Assembly (NCBI RefSeq): GCF_002970975.1
Contig: NZ_PNFA01000009.1
Coordinates: forward strand, 1 to 64,000
DNA: 64,000 nt
Reading direction: 5' to 3'
Origin: Microbacterium halophytorum
Lineage (GTDB): Bacteria; Actinomycetota; Actinomycetes; Actinomycetales; Microbacteriaceae
The position numbers and the translations under genes are program-made. This document shows, one piece after another, positions 34,300-42,882 of the stretch; positions within the stretch are counted from its first letter, which is position 1, and every line of letters begins with the position of its first letter. The notes below the pieces were generated by a model, which was given only the letters and a program-made list of their open reading frames with translations, was not told where the DNA came from and ran no database searches.

Positions 34300-36252
34300 A
34301 TGACCACGACACGCACCGACCGACGCAGGCCGGGCGCCGCCATCGCCGCAGCCGCCGTCGTGCTCGCGGCGCTGGTGGCACCGACCACGCCCGCGCTCGC
34401 GGAGGACTCCCCCGTCAACGTCGCGCTCGCATCGGGCGAGAACGCTCCGTCCGTCGACGTCAGCTACGTCACGTCGTGGAACTCCGCGCGGGCTCTCAAC
34501 AACGGCATCACGGGGCCGACCGACGACTACACCGAGATGTGGGGCACGTGGGGAGCACCGGATGCGCCGGCGCAGGACACCGCGACGTACACATGGGAGT
34601 CCCCCGTCACCGTCAGCTCCTCGACGCTGCACCTCTGGCAGAACCACCTGACCGGGGATTCCGGTGTGATGATCCCCGACGCCTGGCACATCGAGTACCT
34701 GGACGACGGCGAATGGAGCGACGTCGTCGCTGCCGAGTACCCGCTCCCGGCACTCGACCCCGACGCGCCGACCAGTTCTCAGCCGCCCGTATCGGCGACG
34801 TTCGACGAGGTGACGACGACGGGGCTCCGCCTCTCGCTCGACCGCGCGAACGTCGACGGCGAGCTCAGAGCGACCAGCCTCATCGAATGGGAGGTCTGGG
34901 GCCGGAGCGCGCCGCCGGAAGAGCCCGAGCCCGACGACCCCGGGGCGTTCATCGATGCCGAGCAGGTGGCGATCCGCACCGAGACGGGCAGCGCGCCAGC
35001 GCTCCCCGACGAGGTCTGGGTGACCCAGGAGAACGGCCCGCTCGCGTACGTGCCGGTCGTCTGGGACGAGATCGCGCCGGAGCAATACGGCACCGCCGGC
35101 TCCTTCGAAGTCTCGGGAGATCCGGACGGCTACGAGGGGCAGGCCGTGACCGCCGAGGTCCACGTAGCGGATGTGCTGTCCGATGCCGTCGTCGCAATCG
35201 ACTACACATCGGCGCTGACGACGCCTGGCGAGCCGCCGGTGCTGCCCCGCACCGTTCGCGCGCACTACGAGGACCAGACGATCAGCAGCACCGTCCTCGT
35301 CGAGTGGGGCTCGGTCGACGAGGCCTCGTACGCGGAGGCCGGGGCGTTCTTCGACGTGGCAGGGGCCGTCACCGGCTACGGTCCGGGGGCGATCGCGACG
35401 GTGTTCGTCGTCGAGCCGGCGACGCAGACGACCCCAGTGGTGTCGCTCTCGTTCGACGCCGCCGCTCCCGGGTCCGGGTGGTACACGACGGCCCCGACCG
35501 CTTCGATCAGCGTCGAGGACGCGGGCAGCCCGATCTCGACAGTGGAGTATTCGCTCGACGGCGACACGTGGCACGACTACGGCGAACCCTTCATCGTCGA
35601 CGCTCAGGGCGACGTCACTGTGACGGCGCGCGCGACCGACGCCGATGGCGGCGTCGGAGAGGACGCGCGGTCGATCCGGATCGACACGGTCGCCCCGGAG
35701 ACGGGGATCGACGTCGAGATCGTCGACGGAACCTCAGCCCTCGTCACCCTCTCGCCTTCCGACGCCGAGCCGGGATCGGGGGTGACCCGCACCGTCTGGT
35801 CGGACGGCCCGGATGCGGACCCGGAGGGCGAGGGGAACAACTTCTTCGCCACCTACGAGGATCCGTTCTCCGTCCAGCTGACGGAGGAGCCCCGCTACGT
35901 GCACGTCCAGACGCAGGACGCCGCGGGCAACCTCGAGGCGTACCAGACGGTCGAGCTGCCGACGCTGGGCGGCGAGGAGATCGCGCTCGACGTCGAGGCC
36001 AACGCTCGCTGCGTCGCCGGGCGCGCCGTCCTCGCGGTGAGCGTGACCAACTCGGACGATGCGGCGGTGCGCGTAGAGCTCGCAGCGGAGTACGGCGAGC
36101 GCCGTCTGGAGCTCCGGCCGGGCGCGACGGGCACGCGCACGTTCACGATCCGGAACGAGGACCTGCCGGCCGGCGAAGTCGCCGTCACCGCCGCTTCGGG
36201 CGACAGGAGTCACGAGAGCACGGTCGCGTACGACGCGCACAGCTGCCGCTGA
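34300..36252 (+). CDS. Secreted non-catalytic multidomain protein with C-terminal Cys module
   Basis: A 650-residue exported protein with no recognisable catalytic domain. Signal peptide (about 1-34), discoidin-like carbohydrate-binding domain (about 40-205), two Big_4 Ig domains (about 225-375), an Ig-like segment (about 380-465), an OmpL47-like segment (about 468-565, VQTQDAAGN), and the two-cysteine C-terminal module (about 566-650, RCVAGRAVL... ending HSCR). It starts one base after the stop of the GH127-type gene and is surely co-transcribed with it. The domains match the accessory half of the enzymes at 24135 and 27423, so it may bind substrate, present the untagged GH127 enzyme at the surface, or be the surviving accessory half of a former enzyme. 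These roles are inference. Confidence 0.8.
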   Translation: MTTTRTDRRRPGAAIAAAAVVLAALVAPTTPALAEDSPVNVALASGENAPSVDVSYVTSWNSARALNNGITGPTDDYTEMWGTWGAPDAPAQDTATYTWESPVTVSSSTLHLWQNHLTGDSGVMIPDAWHIEYLDDGEWSDVVAAEYPLPALDPDAPTSSQPPVSATFDEVTTTGLRLSLDRANVDGELRATSLIEWEVWGRSAPPEEPEPDDPGAFIDAEQVAIRTETGSAPALPDEVWVTQENGPLAYVPVVWDEIAPEQYGTAGSFEVSGDPDGYEGQAVTAEVHVADVLSDAVVAIDYTSALTTPGEPPVLPRTVRAHYEDQTISSTVLVEWGSVDEASYAEAGAFFDVAGAVTGYGPGAIATVFVVEPATQTTPVVSLSFDAAAPGSGWYTTAPTASISVEDAGSPISTVEYSLDGDTWHDYGEPFIVDAQGDVTVTARATDADGGVGEDARSIRIDTVAPETGIDVEIVDGTSALVTLSPSDAEPGSGVTRTVWSDGPDADPEGEGNNFFATYEDPFSVQLTEEPRYVHVQTQDAAGNLEAYQTVELPTLGGEEIALDVEANARCVAGRAVLAVSVTNSDDAAVRVELAAEYGERRLELRPGATGTRTFTIRNEDLPAGEVAVTAASGDRSHESTVAYDAHSCR

Positions 36253-36257
36253 CGCCA

Positions 36258-36299
36258 CGGGCTCCGCGCTGTGTCCCGCTCGGCACGGCGCGGAGCCCG
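36258..36299 (+). terminator. Terminator of the plus-strand GH run
   Basis: A 12-bp perfect stem (36258-36269 with 36288-36299) six bases past the stop at 36252. The plus-strand run ends here, facing the minus-strand arabinose operon. Confidence 0.75.
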
Positions 36300-36400
36300 C
36301 GCGTGGGCCGGCAGTCGCTCCTCCCGCGTGACGACATCCGCACCACATCGACTCGGTATGGCAACACAGGTGATGTCACCGCGACAGAAGCTGTGAAGAC

Positions 36401-36436
36401 GGCGGTGCCCCCTCCCATCAGGAAGGGGGCACCGCC
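36401..36436 (-). terminator. Terminator of the araDBA-epimerase operon
   Basis: A perfect 13-bp stem (36401-36413 with 36424-36436) with a 10-base loop lies just past the epimerase stop codon at 36449 on the minus strand. Confidence 0.8.
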
Positions 36437-36448
36437 GCCTGGGCCGGC

Positions 36449-37378
36449 TCAGATCGCCGCGATCGTCCAACCGGCCGCGTGGCTCGCGCCCGGCTCGAGC
36501 ACGACGAGGTCGGTGCCCGAGTTGAAGGCGTCGGGCGGGCACGTCATCGGCTCGACCGCGAGGCCGACGCGATGCGTCGCGCGGTCGCCCGGGGTGTCCG
36601 CCGTGTGCACCTGCACCCACGGGCACCGGTCGTCCCACGTCATCGCGACACCCGTGCCGTCCGGGGCCGTGAGGCGCACCTCGGCGAAGCCGCCCTCTCG
36701 CTCGAGCGCCGTGAACGCATGGTCGATGAACACGCCGCCGATCTCGCGCGGTTCGCGGAAGTCCCACTCCGGATGATCCGTCACCGGCGCGACGGCCAGC
36801 GGGCTCAGGCGGTCGTCGACCTCGAGCACCTCCGCCGCCGGCAGCCTCAGTGTCCAGGCGTTGACGGCGGGCGCTTCGGTTCCCGCCGATTCCCCCGCCG
36901 CGAGGTACGGGTGCGGGCCGGTGCCCCACGGCGCCGCATCGGTGCCGAGGTTGCGGGCCGTGACCGTCTGCGTAAGCCCGTCCGGACCGAGGCGGTACTC
37001 GCTCGTGACCTCGACGCGGAAGGGGTAGCCCACCTGCGGCTCGACCACGGCGACGAGCGCCACGGCGTCGTCGGCGACCTCACGGGGCGAGAACTCCGCC
37101 CACGACAGCAGGCCGTGCAGCGCGTGGCCGCGCGACGGCTCGGTGAGCGACAGCTCGTGGCGTCGCCCGCCGAACTCGTACACGCCGTCGACGATGCGGT
37201 TGGGCCATGGTGCGAGCGTCGTGCCGCGGTAGCCAGGGCGCACCTCGTCGGCTTCGAACGGCACCACGAGGTCGCGCCCGCCGTGCGTCAGCGTGCGCAG
37301 CGAGGCCCCGACGCTCGCGACCTCGGCGACGTACCCGCCGTGCGCGATCCGGAACTGCGTACCAGAACGGGGCGTCAT
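36449..37378 (-). CDS. Aldose 1-epimerase family protein
   Basis: A 309-residue cytoplasmic galactose-mutarotase-like protein that should interconvert alpha and beta anomers of a sugar. As the last gene after araD-araB-araA, an L-arabinose mutarotase role is likely. The family pattern is clear: PWPNRIVDGVYEFGG near residue 60, the catalytic-type His in GHALHGLL, the HPYL motif at about residue 165 (TGPHPYLAAG), and a late Glu in AVEPMTCPPDAFN. The ATG at 37378 shares one base with the araA stop (TGATG), so the two are translationally coupled. Followed by a strong terminator. Confidence 0.88.
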   Translation of the reverse strand: MTPRSGTQFRIAHGGYVAEVASVGASLRTLTHGGRDLVVPFEADEVRPGYRGTTLAPWPNRIVDGVYEFGGRRHELSLTEPSRGHALHGLLSWAEFSPREVADDAVALVAVVEPQVGYPFRVEVTSEYRLGPDGLTQTVTARNLGTDAAPWGTGPHPYLAAGESAGTEAPAVNAWTLRLPAAEVLEVDDRLSPLAVAPVTDHPEWDFREPREIGGVFIDHAFTALEREGGFAEVRLTAPDGTGVAMTWDDRCPWVQVHTADTPGDRATHRVGLAVEPMTCPPDAFNSGTDLVVLEPGASHAAGWTIAAI

Positions 37379-38901
37379 CACAGCCCCTGGGCGAGGCGGT
37401 AGTACGCCTGGTTCCAGCGGACCTGCTTCTGGAACTCGTGGATCTGCGTGCCCTCGTCGATCACGAGGAGCTCGATCTCGGCGAGCTCCGCAAAGTCGCG
37501 GAACGCTTCCAGGCCGACGGCCGTCGACATCACGGTGTGGTGCGCGGCACCCGCGGTCAGCCACGCGGCCGCCGACGTGTTGAAGTCGGGCTGCGGCTTC
37601 CAGACGGCGCGGCCGACGGGGAGGTTCGGCAGCGACTCGCGCGGCTCGACGTTCTCGACGACGTTCGCCGTGAGGCGGAAGCGGTCGCGCATGTCGCTCA
37701 TCGCGACCACGATCGCGGGGCCGGCGTCGGCGGTGAAGACCAGGCGCACCGGGTCCTCCTTGCCGCCGATGCCCAGTTCGTGCACCTCGAGGCTCGGCTT
37801 CTTCGTCGTCAGCGACGGCGACACCTCGAGCATGTGGGCGCCGAGGATGAGCTCGTCGCCCGGCGTCATGTCGTAGGTGTAGTCCTCCATGAGGCTCGCG
37901 CCGCCGGGGAGACCCGCGCCCATCACGTTCGCGATGCGCACGAGCACGGCGGTCTTCCAGTCGCCCTCGGCGCCGAAGCCGTAGCCATCAGCCATGAGGC
38001 GCTGCACCGCGAGGCCCGGGAGCTGCTTGAGCTCGCCCAGGTCCTCGAAGCTCGTCGTGAAGGCGCCGAAGCCGCCCTCTTCGAGGAACGAGCGCAGGCC
38101 GATCTCGATCGCGGCGCCGTCGCGCAGAGACTGGTGGCGCTCGCCGCCCTTGCGCAGCTCGGGCACGACCTCGTAGAGCTCCTCGTACTCCGCGACGAGG
38201 GCGTCGACCTCGGCCTCGGTCGCCCGGGCGACGGCCTCGGCGAGCTCGTTGACGCCCCAGGTGTTGACCTGCACGCCGAGGCGCAGTTCGGCCTCGGTCT
38301 TGTCGCCCTCCGTGACGGCGACGAAGCGCATGTTGTCGCCGAAGCGGGCGAGCTTCATCGAGCGAGCGGCGGCGAGGCCCGCGGCGGCGCGCTGCCACGT
38401 ACCGATCTCGCGCTGAACGCGCGGGTCGCTGGCGTGGCCGACGACCGTCTTGCGCGGCACGCCCAGGCGGGTCTGGATGTAGCCGAACTCACGGTCGCCA
38501 TGCGCGGCCTGGTTGAGGTTCATGAAGTCGAAGTCGATGTCGGCCCAGGGCAGCTCGACGTTCGCCTGCGTGTGCAGGTGCGCGAGCGGCTTGCGCAGCG
38601 CGTCGAGGCCCGCGATCCACATCTTCGCGGGGCTGAAGGTGTGCATCCAGGCGATCAGGCCGATGACGGCGTCGTCGGCGTTCGCCTCGAGCGCGACGCG
38701 CTTGATCTCCTCGGAACCGGTCAGGACCGGCTTCCAGACGATCTTGACGGGAACGTCGCCCGCCTCGTTCAGCAGGCGAGCGACTTCCTGCGACTGCTCG
38801 GCGACCTGGGCGAGCGTCTCGGGGCCGTAGAGGTGCTGGCTGCCCGTGAGGAACCAGACCTCGTAGTGGTCGAGCGAGGTGGTGAGCTTCGTACGAGTCA
38901 T
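37378..38901 (-). CDS. araA: L-arabinose isomerase
   Basis: A 507-residue enzyme converting L-arabinose to L-ribulose, the first catabolic step in the cytoplasm. Length matches the family (about 500). Typical AraA segments are present: [10 protein letters not shown] near the N-terminus, [22 protein letters not shown], and the metal-binding region [12 protein letters not shown] to [11 protein letters not shown]. The ATG at 38901 begins the conserved part and follows the kinase gene by 16 bases; the open frame upstream is antisense-like and rejected. Part of the araD-araB-araA-epimerase operon on the minus strand. Confidence 0.97.
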   Translation of the reverse strand: MTRTKLTTSLDHYEVWFLTGSQHLYGPETLAQVAEQSQEVARLLNEAGDVPVKIVWKPVLTGSEEIKRVALEANADDAVIGLIAWMHTFSPAKMWIAGLDALRKPLAHLHTQANVELPWADIDFDFMNLNQAAHGDREFGYIQTRLGVPRKTVVGHASDPRVQREIGTWQRAAAGLAAARSMKLARFGDNMRFVAVTEGDKTEAELRLGVQVNTWGVNELAEAVARATEAEVDALVAEYEELYEVVPELRKGGERHQSLRDGAAIEIGLRSFLEEGGFGAFTTSFEDLGELKQLPGLAVQRLMADGYGFGAEGDWKTAVLVRIANVMGAGLPGGASLMEDYTYDMTPGDELILGAHMLEVSPSLTTKKPSLEVHELGIGGKEDPVRLVFTADAGPAIVVAMSDMRDRFRLTANVVENVEPRESLPNLPVGRAVWKPQPDFNTSAAAWLTAGAAHHTVMSTAVGLEAFRDFAELAEIELLVIDEGTQIHEFQKQVRWNQAYYRLAQGL

Positions 38902-38917
38902 GCGTCTTCCGTTCGGT

Positions 38918-40501
38918 TCAGAGGGACTGCGCGGCCGCGGCGACGACGCCGAGGCCCGCGCGGTAGCGGTCGAGGTAAGCGGAGAACCCGGCCACATCGG
39001 CGGGCTCCGGATGGGCGACGACGGTCTCCGCAGAGGCGAAGACGTCGTCGGCGAGGTAGGCGGCGAGCGACTTCTCGCCCGCCTTGCCGAGGTACGACGC
39101 GAGCACGGCGATGCCCCAGGCACCGCCCTCGCTCGCGAGGTCGCCGACCTCGACGGGCGCGCCGATGGCCCCGGCGAGGAAGCGCTGCGCGACGCCCGCC
39201 GTGCGGAACATGCCGCCGTGGGCATACATCCGGTCGATCGCGACCCCCTCCCCCTCGAGCACCTGCATGCCGAGGGCGAGGGTGCCGAAGACACCGTAGA
39301 TCTGCGCGCGCATGAAGTTGGCGAGCGACAGCTCGCTGTCCTGCGTGCGCACGACGACCGGGCGGCCGTCGGTGAGGCCCGCGACGGGCTCACCGGCGAG
39401 GTGGTTGTACGCGACGAGGCCGCCGGCATCCGGTTCGCCGACGAGGGCCTCGCCGAGCAGCGCCTCGAACACCCGGTCGCTCGTCAGCTCGGTGCCGGCC
39501 GCGGCCGAGAAGCGCTGGAACAGGCCGGCCCAGGCGCCGAGCTCGCTCGCGCCGTTGTTGCAGTGCACCATCGCGACGGCGTCGCCCGCCGGCGTCGTCA
39601 CGAGGTCGAGCTCGTGGTGCGCCGAGGCGAGCGGGCGCTCGAGCACGACCATCGCGAAGATGCTGGTGCCGGCCGAGACGTTGCCAGTGCGCGGCGCGAC
39701 CGAGTTGGTCGCGACCATGCCCGTTCCCGCGTCGCCCTCGGGCGGGCAGAGCGCGGCGCCGGGCCGGAGGCCGCCCGTCGGATCGAGGAGGGCCGCGCCC
39801 TCGCTGGTGAGGGCACCGGCCGGTGCGCCGGCCGGGAGCACGCGCGGCAGGATGTCGGTGACGGCGGCCGGCAGGCGGCCCTCCGCGACCGCGGTGTACG
39901 CGTCGATCATCGCCGCGTCGTAGGTGCCGGTCGCCGAGTCGATCGGGAAGACGCCGGAGGCATCCCCGACGCCGAGCACGCGCTCGCCCGTGAGCCGGTA
40001 GTGCACGTAGCCCGCGAGCGTCGTGACGAAGTCGAGGCTCGGCACGTGCGGCTCGGCGTCGACGACGGCCTGGTGCAGGTGCGCGATCGTCCACCGCAGT
40101 GGGATGTTCACGCCGAACAGTCCGCTGAGCTCTGCGGCGGCGACGCCCGTGTTGGTGTTGCGCCACGTGCGGAACGGCACGAGCTGCTCCCCCGCCGCGT
40201 CGAAGGCGAGGTAGCCGTGCATCATCGCCGAGATGCCGATCGCGCCGACCTGCTGGGGGCGTGCCCCGTGGCGCTCGTGCGCGTCGTCGGACAGCGCGGC
40301 GAACGCCGCCTGCAGGCCCTTCCACACGTCGTCGAGGTCGTACGACCAGAGTCCGTCGACGAGCGCGTTCTCCCACGAGAACGAGCCCGTCGCGATCACC
40401 TCTCCGGGCTCGGAGCCGATCAGGCAGGCCTTGATGCGGGTGGAGCCGAGCTCGATGCCGAGGCTCGTCGCCCCGCCGAGGATGTCGTCGCGGGCGCTCA
40501 T
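38918..40501 (-). CDS. araB: FGGY-family kinase, probable L-ribulokinase
   Basis: A 527-residue sugar kinase of the FGGY family. The N-terminal phosphate loop reads [15 protein letters not shown], and the C-terminal ATPase part has [20 protein letters not shown] and [13 protein letters not shown]. Its position between araD and araA assigns it to phosphorylating L-ribulose at C5. The sequence is closer to the xylulokinase-like actinobacterial branch than to enterobacterial AraB, so ribulokinase is a context-based call. The ATG at 40501 overlaps the araD stop by four bases (ATGA). Confidence 0.85.
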   Translation of the reverse strand: MSARDDILGGATSLGIELGSTRIKACLIGSEPGEVIATGSFSWENALVDGLWSYDLDDVWKGLQAAFAALSDDAHERHGARPQQVGAIGISAMMHGYLAFDAAGEQLVPFRTWRNTNTGVAAAELSGLFGVNIPLRWTIAHLHQAVVDAEPHVPSLDFVTTLAGYVHYRLTGERVLGVGDASGVFPIDSATGTYDAAMIDAYTAVAEGRLPAAVTDILPRVLPAGAPAGALTSEGAALLDPTGGLRPGAALCPPEGDAGTGMVATNSVAPRTGNVSAGTSIFAMVVLERPLASAHHELDLVTTPAGDAVAMVHCNNGASELGAWAGLFQRFSAAAGTELTSDRVFEALLGEALVGEPDAGGLVAYNHLAGEPVAGLTDGRPVVVRTQDSELSLANFMRAQIYGVFGTLALGMQVLEGEGVAIDRMYAHGGMFRTAGVAQRFLAGAIGAPVEVGDLASEGGAWGIAVLASYLGKAGEKSLAAYLADDVFASAETVVAHPEPADVAGFSAYLDRYRAGLGVVAAAAQSL

Positions 40502-41214
40502 CGGCGCGCGTCCGTCGACTGGCCGTACACGTTCTGGTAGCGGTTGTACAGGCTGTCGATCTTGTCCTGCGGGATCGGGATGAGCTCGCCCGCCTCGCGT
40601 GCGTAGTGCACCGAGCGGGCGACGTCCTCGGTCATGACGGCGGCCTTGACGGCGTCCTTCGCGTTCACGCCGATCGTGAACGGGCCGTGGTTCTGCATCA
40701 GCACGGCGCGCGATCGGTGCCCGCTGAGGGTCTCGACGATGCCTCGACCGATCGAGTCGTCGCCGATGATCGCGAACGGCCCGACGGGGATCGGGCCGCC
40801 GAACTCGTCGGCCATGCCCGTGATGACGCACGGGATCTCCTCGCCGCGGGCGGCCCACGCGACCGCGAAGGTCGAGTGCGTGTGCACGACGCCGCCGACC
40901 TCGGGCATATTGCGGTAGACGTAGGCGTGCGCTGCGGTGTCACTCGACGGGGCGCGCTCGCTGCCGAGCGAGCCGGGGATCACGTTGCCGTCGAGGTCGC
41001 ACAGGATCATGTTGTCGGGCGCGAGGTCGTCGTAGCTGACGCCCGAGGGCTTGATCACGAACAGGTCGGCGTCGGGCACGCGGCCCGACACGTTGCCTCC
41101 CGTCCAGATGACGAGGCCGTAGCGCACGAGCTCACCGTGGAGCTCCGCGACATCGGCGCGGACGGAGGCGATCGCTTCTTCGATCTCGGGGGAAAACTCG
41201 GCGGCGTTGCTCAC
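40498..41214 (-). CDS. araD: L-ribulose-5-phosphate 4-epimerase
   Basis: A 238-residue class II aldolase-fold enzyme that converts L-ribulose 5-phosphate to D-xylulose 5-phosphate, feeding the pentose phosphate pathway. Zinc ligands are visible in HTHSTFAVAW and in QNHGPFTIG, with WTGGNVSGR and KPSGVSYDDL for substrate binding. The start is taken at the GTG at 41214, where GAGG lies six bases upstream. A GTG four codons earlier has no ribosome site. It is the first gene of the arabinose catabolic operon, with a promoter and a perfect palindromic operator just upstream. Confidence 0.96.
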   Translation of the reverse strand: MSNAAEFSPEIEEAIASVRADVAELHGELVRYGLVIWTGGNVSGRVPDADLFVIKPSGVSYDDLAPDNMILCDLDGNVIPGSLGSERAPSSDTAAHAYVYRNMPEVGGVVHTHSTFAVAWAARGEEIPCVITGMADEFGGPIPVGPFAIIGDDSIGRGIVETLSGHRSRAVLMQNHGPFTIGVNAKDAVKAAVMTEDVARSVHYAREAGELIPIPQDKIDSLYNRYQNVYGQSTDARR

Positions 41215-41239
41215 GGGTGTCCTCACTGCAGTGTGTCGA

Positions 41240-41253
41240 TGTGACCGGTCACA
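41240..41253 (-). promoter_or_regulatory. Perfect palindromic operator at the araD promoter
   Basis: TGTGACCGGTCACA is a perfect 14-base palindrome of LacI-family type. It begins four bases after the -10 box of the araD promoter, so it covers the expected transcription start. The LacI regulator at 41529-42797 is the probable ligand. Confidence 0.75.
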
Positions 41254-41256
41254 ATA

Positions 41257-41285
41257 AGCCTAGGCGCCGGGCTCCGGCTGGGCAA
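41257..41285 (-). promoter_or_regulatory. Promoter of the araDBA operon
   Basis: On the minus strand TTGCCC (41285-41280), a 17-base spacer and TAGGCT (41262-41257) form a good sigma-70-type promoter, with the operator immediately downstream. A 9-bp hairpin (41289-41297 with 41302-41310) lies just upstream and may end the regulator transcript. Confidence 0.65.
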
Positions 41286-41340
41286 GCCGCGCGGCCGCAT
41301 CCGGCCGCGCGAAGCCGGCCGCAGCGCGCACCCGCGCGCG

Positions 41341-41409
41341 ATCGAGGAGAAACGGCATCATCGAGGAGCTTTCGCGCGGATAAGTCCTCGATCCTGCTGA
41401 ATCTCCTCG
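41341..41409. repeat. 69-base intergenic repeat, copy 1
   Basis: This unit is 61/69 identical to 41512-41580. Each copy is itself partly palindromic: it begins ATCGAGGAGAAAC and ends TGAATCTCCTCG, with CATCGAGGAGC and CCTCGATC inside, so it can fold on itself. It looks like a small REP/MITE-like palindromic unit. Sequence similarity continues weakly into the flanks. Confidence 0.75.
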
Positions 41410-41511
41410 CGTGTGCGCGCCGCGCAGGCGGTTCGGTCAACGTCTGGAGCCCCTCCGCACGACGCGCTCTGCGCACGCCCGGAGGCCCTGCGCCATCCGA
41501 ACCCGCGCACC

Positions 41512-41580
41512 ATCGAGGAGAAACCGCGTCATCGAGGAGCTTTCTCGTCGATTCGCCCTCGATCCTGCTGAATCTCCTCG
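41512..41580. repeat. 69-base repeat, copy 2, overlapping the end of a LacI gene
   Basis: Second copy of the unit at 41341-41409, in the same orientation, with 102 bases between. It supplies the last 16 codons and the stop of the LacI gene at 41529, replacing or extending its natural C-terminus. Confidence 0.75.
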
Positions 41581-42797
41581 ATTGCGCGCGGCGGGGCGAC
41601 CGATCCGCGCCGGATGAGCTGGGGCGCCAGTGGCTCGGCCGACGGCTCCGAGCCCGTCACCATGGCGACGGCGCGGCGGGCGAGCTCGGCGAAGTCCTGC
41701 CGGACGGTCGTCAGGGGCGGCCACCCGTACTCCCCCTCGGGTGTGTCGTCGAACCCGACGACGCTGACGTCCTCGGGAACCGCGACGCCGAGCGCGCGCA
41801 GGCGCCCGATCAGGCCGAGCGCCATCTGGTCGTTCGCCGCGAACACGGCCGTCGCGCCGGATGCGAGCACGCCGTCCGCCGCCTCATAGCCGGCCCGCGG
41901 GGTCCAGTCCCCCGCGATCACGACGGCGGGTTCGAGCCCGCGTGCCTTCAGCTCCGCCTCGGCGCCGGCCCGCCGCGCCCGCGACTCGAGCCATTCATCC
42001 GGGCCCGCCACGTGGGCGATCGCCGTGTGGCCGGCGTCGGCGAGCTCGGCGACCGCCATCCGGGCCCCCGCGACTTGGTCGACGGCCGATGCCGCGGGCC
42101 TCTCGGCCCCGGATGTCGGCGCGGAGCCGCCACCGGAGGCCCCGCTCTCGGCGATGCCTGCCGCCGACGGGTGCCCTCCGCGCCGCTCCCGCGCGTCAGG
42201 CGCGGCGGCCTCGCCGGCGCCGTCCGCCCCGGACGCGCCGCGCACCGGAGCGTCACCGGAGGAAGCCCCCGGATCTCCGCCCGCCCGAGGGCCCGACGTT
42301 CCGGGCGCCCCGACCCCGTCGGGCGCCGAGAGCAGCATCGCCGTCGGGATCCCGAACGCCATCGAGCCGAGGCGCTCGGCGAGGTGCGCGTGCGGCGCGA
42401 ACAGCACAAGCCCCTCGACGCCCTGCGCGCGCAGGTGCTCGATGCCCCCGAGAACCGACTCCTCGTCATCCGGGTCGACGAACGCCGTCGACACCCAGTA
42501 CCCCGCCGCGCGCGCCGACTCCTCGACGGCGACGAGGCTGCGCATCGGGCCGTACTGCAGCACGTCGCTCGCGAGCACGCCGATCGTGCGGGAACGGCTC
42601 GTGCCGAGCACGCGCGCCGCGTTGTTCACGCGGTAGTCGAGCCGGGCCATCGCGGCCAGGACGCGCTCGCGGGTCGCGGGCGCCACATCCGGGTTGTCGT
42701 TGATGACGCGCGACACGGTCTGGCGCGACACGTTCGCCGCCGCCGCGACCTCGCGCACCCCCGCAGGGCGGGTGCGCTTCGTGCCCGCGTCAGCCAT
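41529..42797 (-). CDS. LacI-family regulator with a large low-complexity insertion
   Basis: A 422-residue LacI-family protein, about 80 longer than usual. Residues 13-70 are the DNA-binding headpiece (VREVAAAANVSRQTVSRVIN). The sugar-binding domain begins at about 71 (TIGVLASDVLQYG) and resumes at about 238 (VDQVAGARMAVAEL) after a Gly/Ala/Pro/Ser-rich insertion at about 159-237. The C-terminal part has VFAANDQMALGLIGRL and VSVVGFDD. The last 16 residues are read from a 69-base repeat. AAGGGACACCACG precedes the ATG. It lies upstream of araDBA on the same strand, so it probably represses that operon through TGTGACCGGTCACA and responds to arabinose (inference). Confidence 0.88.
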   Translation of the reverse strand: MADAGTKRTRPAGVREVAAAANVSRQTVSRVINDNPDVAPATRERVLAAMARLDYRVNNAARVLGTSRSRTIGVLASDVLQYGPMRSLVAVEESARAAGYWVSTAFVDPDDEESVLGGIEHLRAQGVEGLVLFAPHAHLAERLGSMAFGIPTAMLLSAPDGVGAPGTSGPRAGGDPGASSGDAPVRGASGADGAGEAAAPDARERRGGHPSAAGIAESGASGGGSAPTSGAERPAASAVDQVAGARMAVAELADAGHTAIAHVAGPDEWLESRARRAGAEAELKARGLEPAVVIAGDWTPRAGYEAADGVLASGATAVFAANDQMALGLIGRLRALGVAVPEDVSVVGFDDTPEGEYGWPPLTTVRQDFAELARRAVAMVTGSEPSAEPLAPQLIRRGSVAPPRAIEEIQQDRGRIDEKAPR

Positions 42798-42819
42798 CGT
42801 GGTGTCCCTTCGTCGGAAA

Positions 42820-42859
42820 CGGCCCCGCCCCGCGCCCAGGCGGGCACGGGACGGGGCCG
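42820..42859 (-). terminator. Terminator of the ChvE-GguAB operon
   Basis: A 13-bp stem with one mismatch (42820-42832 with 42847-42859) lies between the permease stop at 42883 and the LacI start at 42797. Confidence 0.65.
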
Positions 42860-42882
42860 ATCGTATCGCGAGGCGCGAAGGC

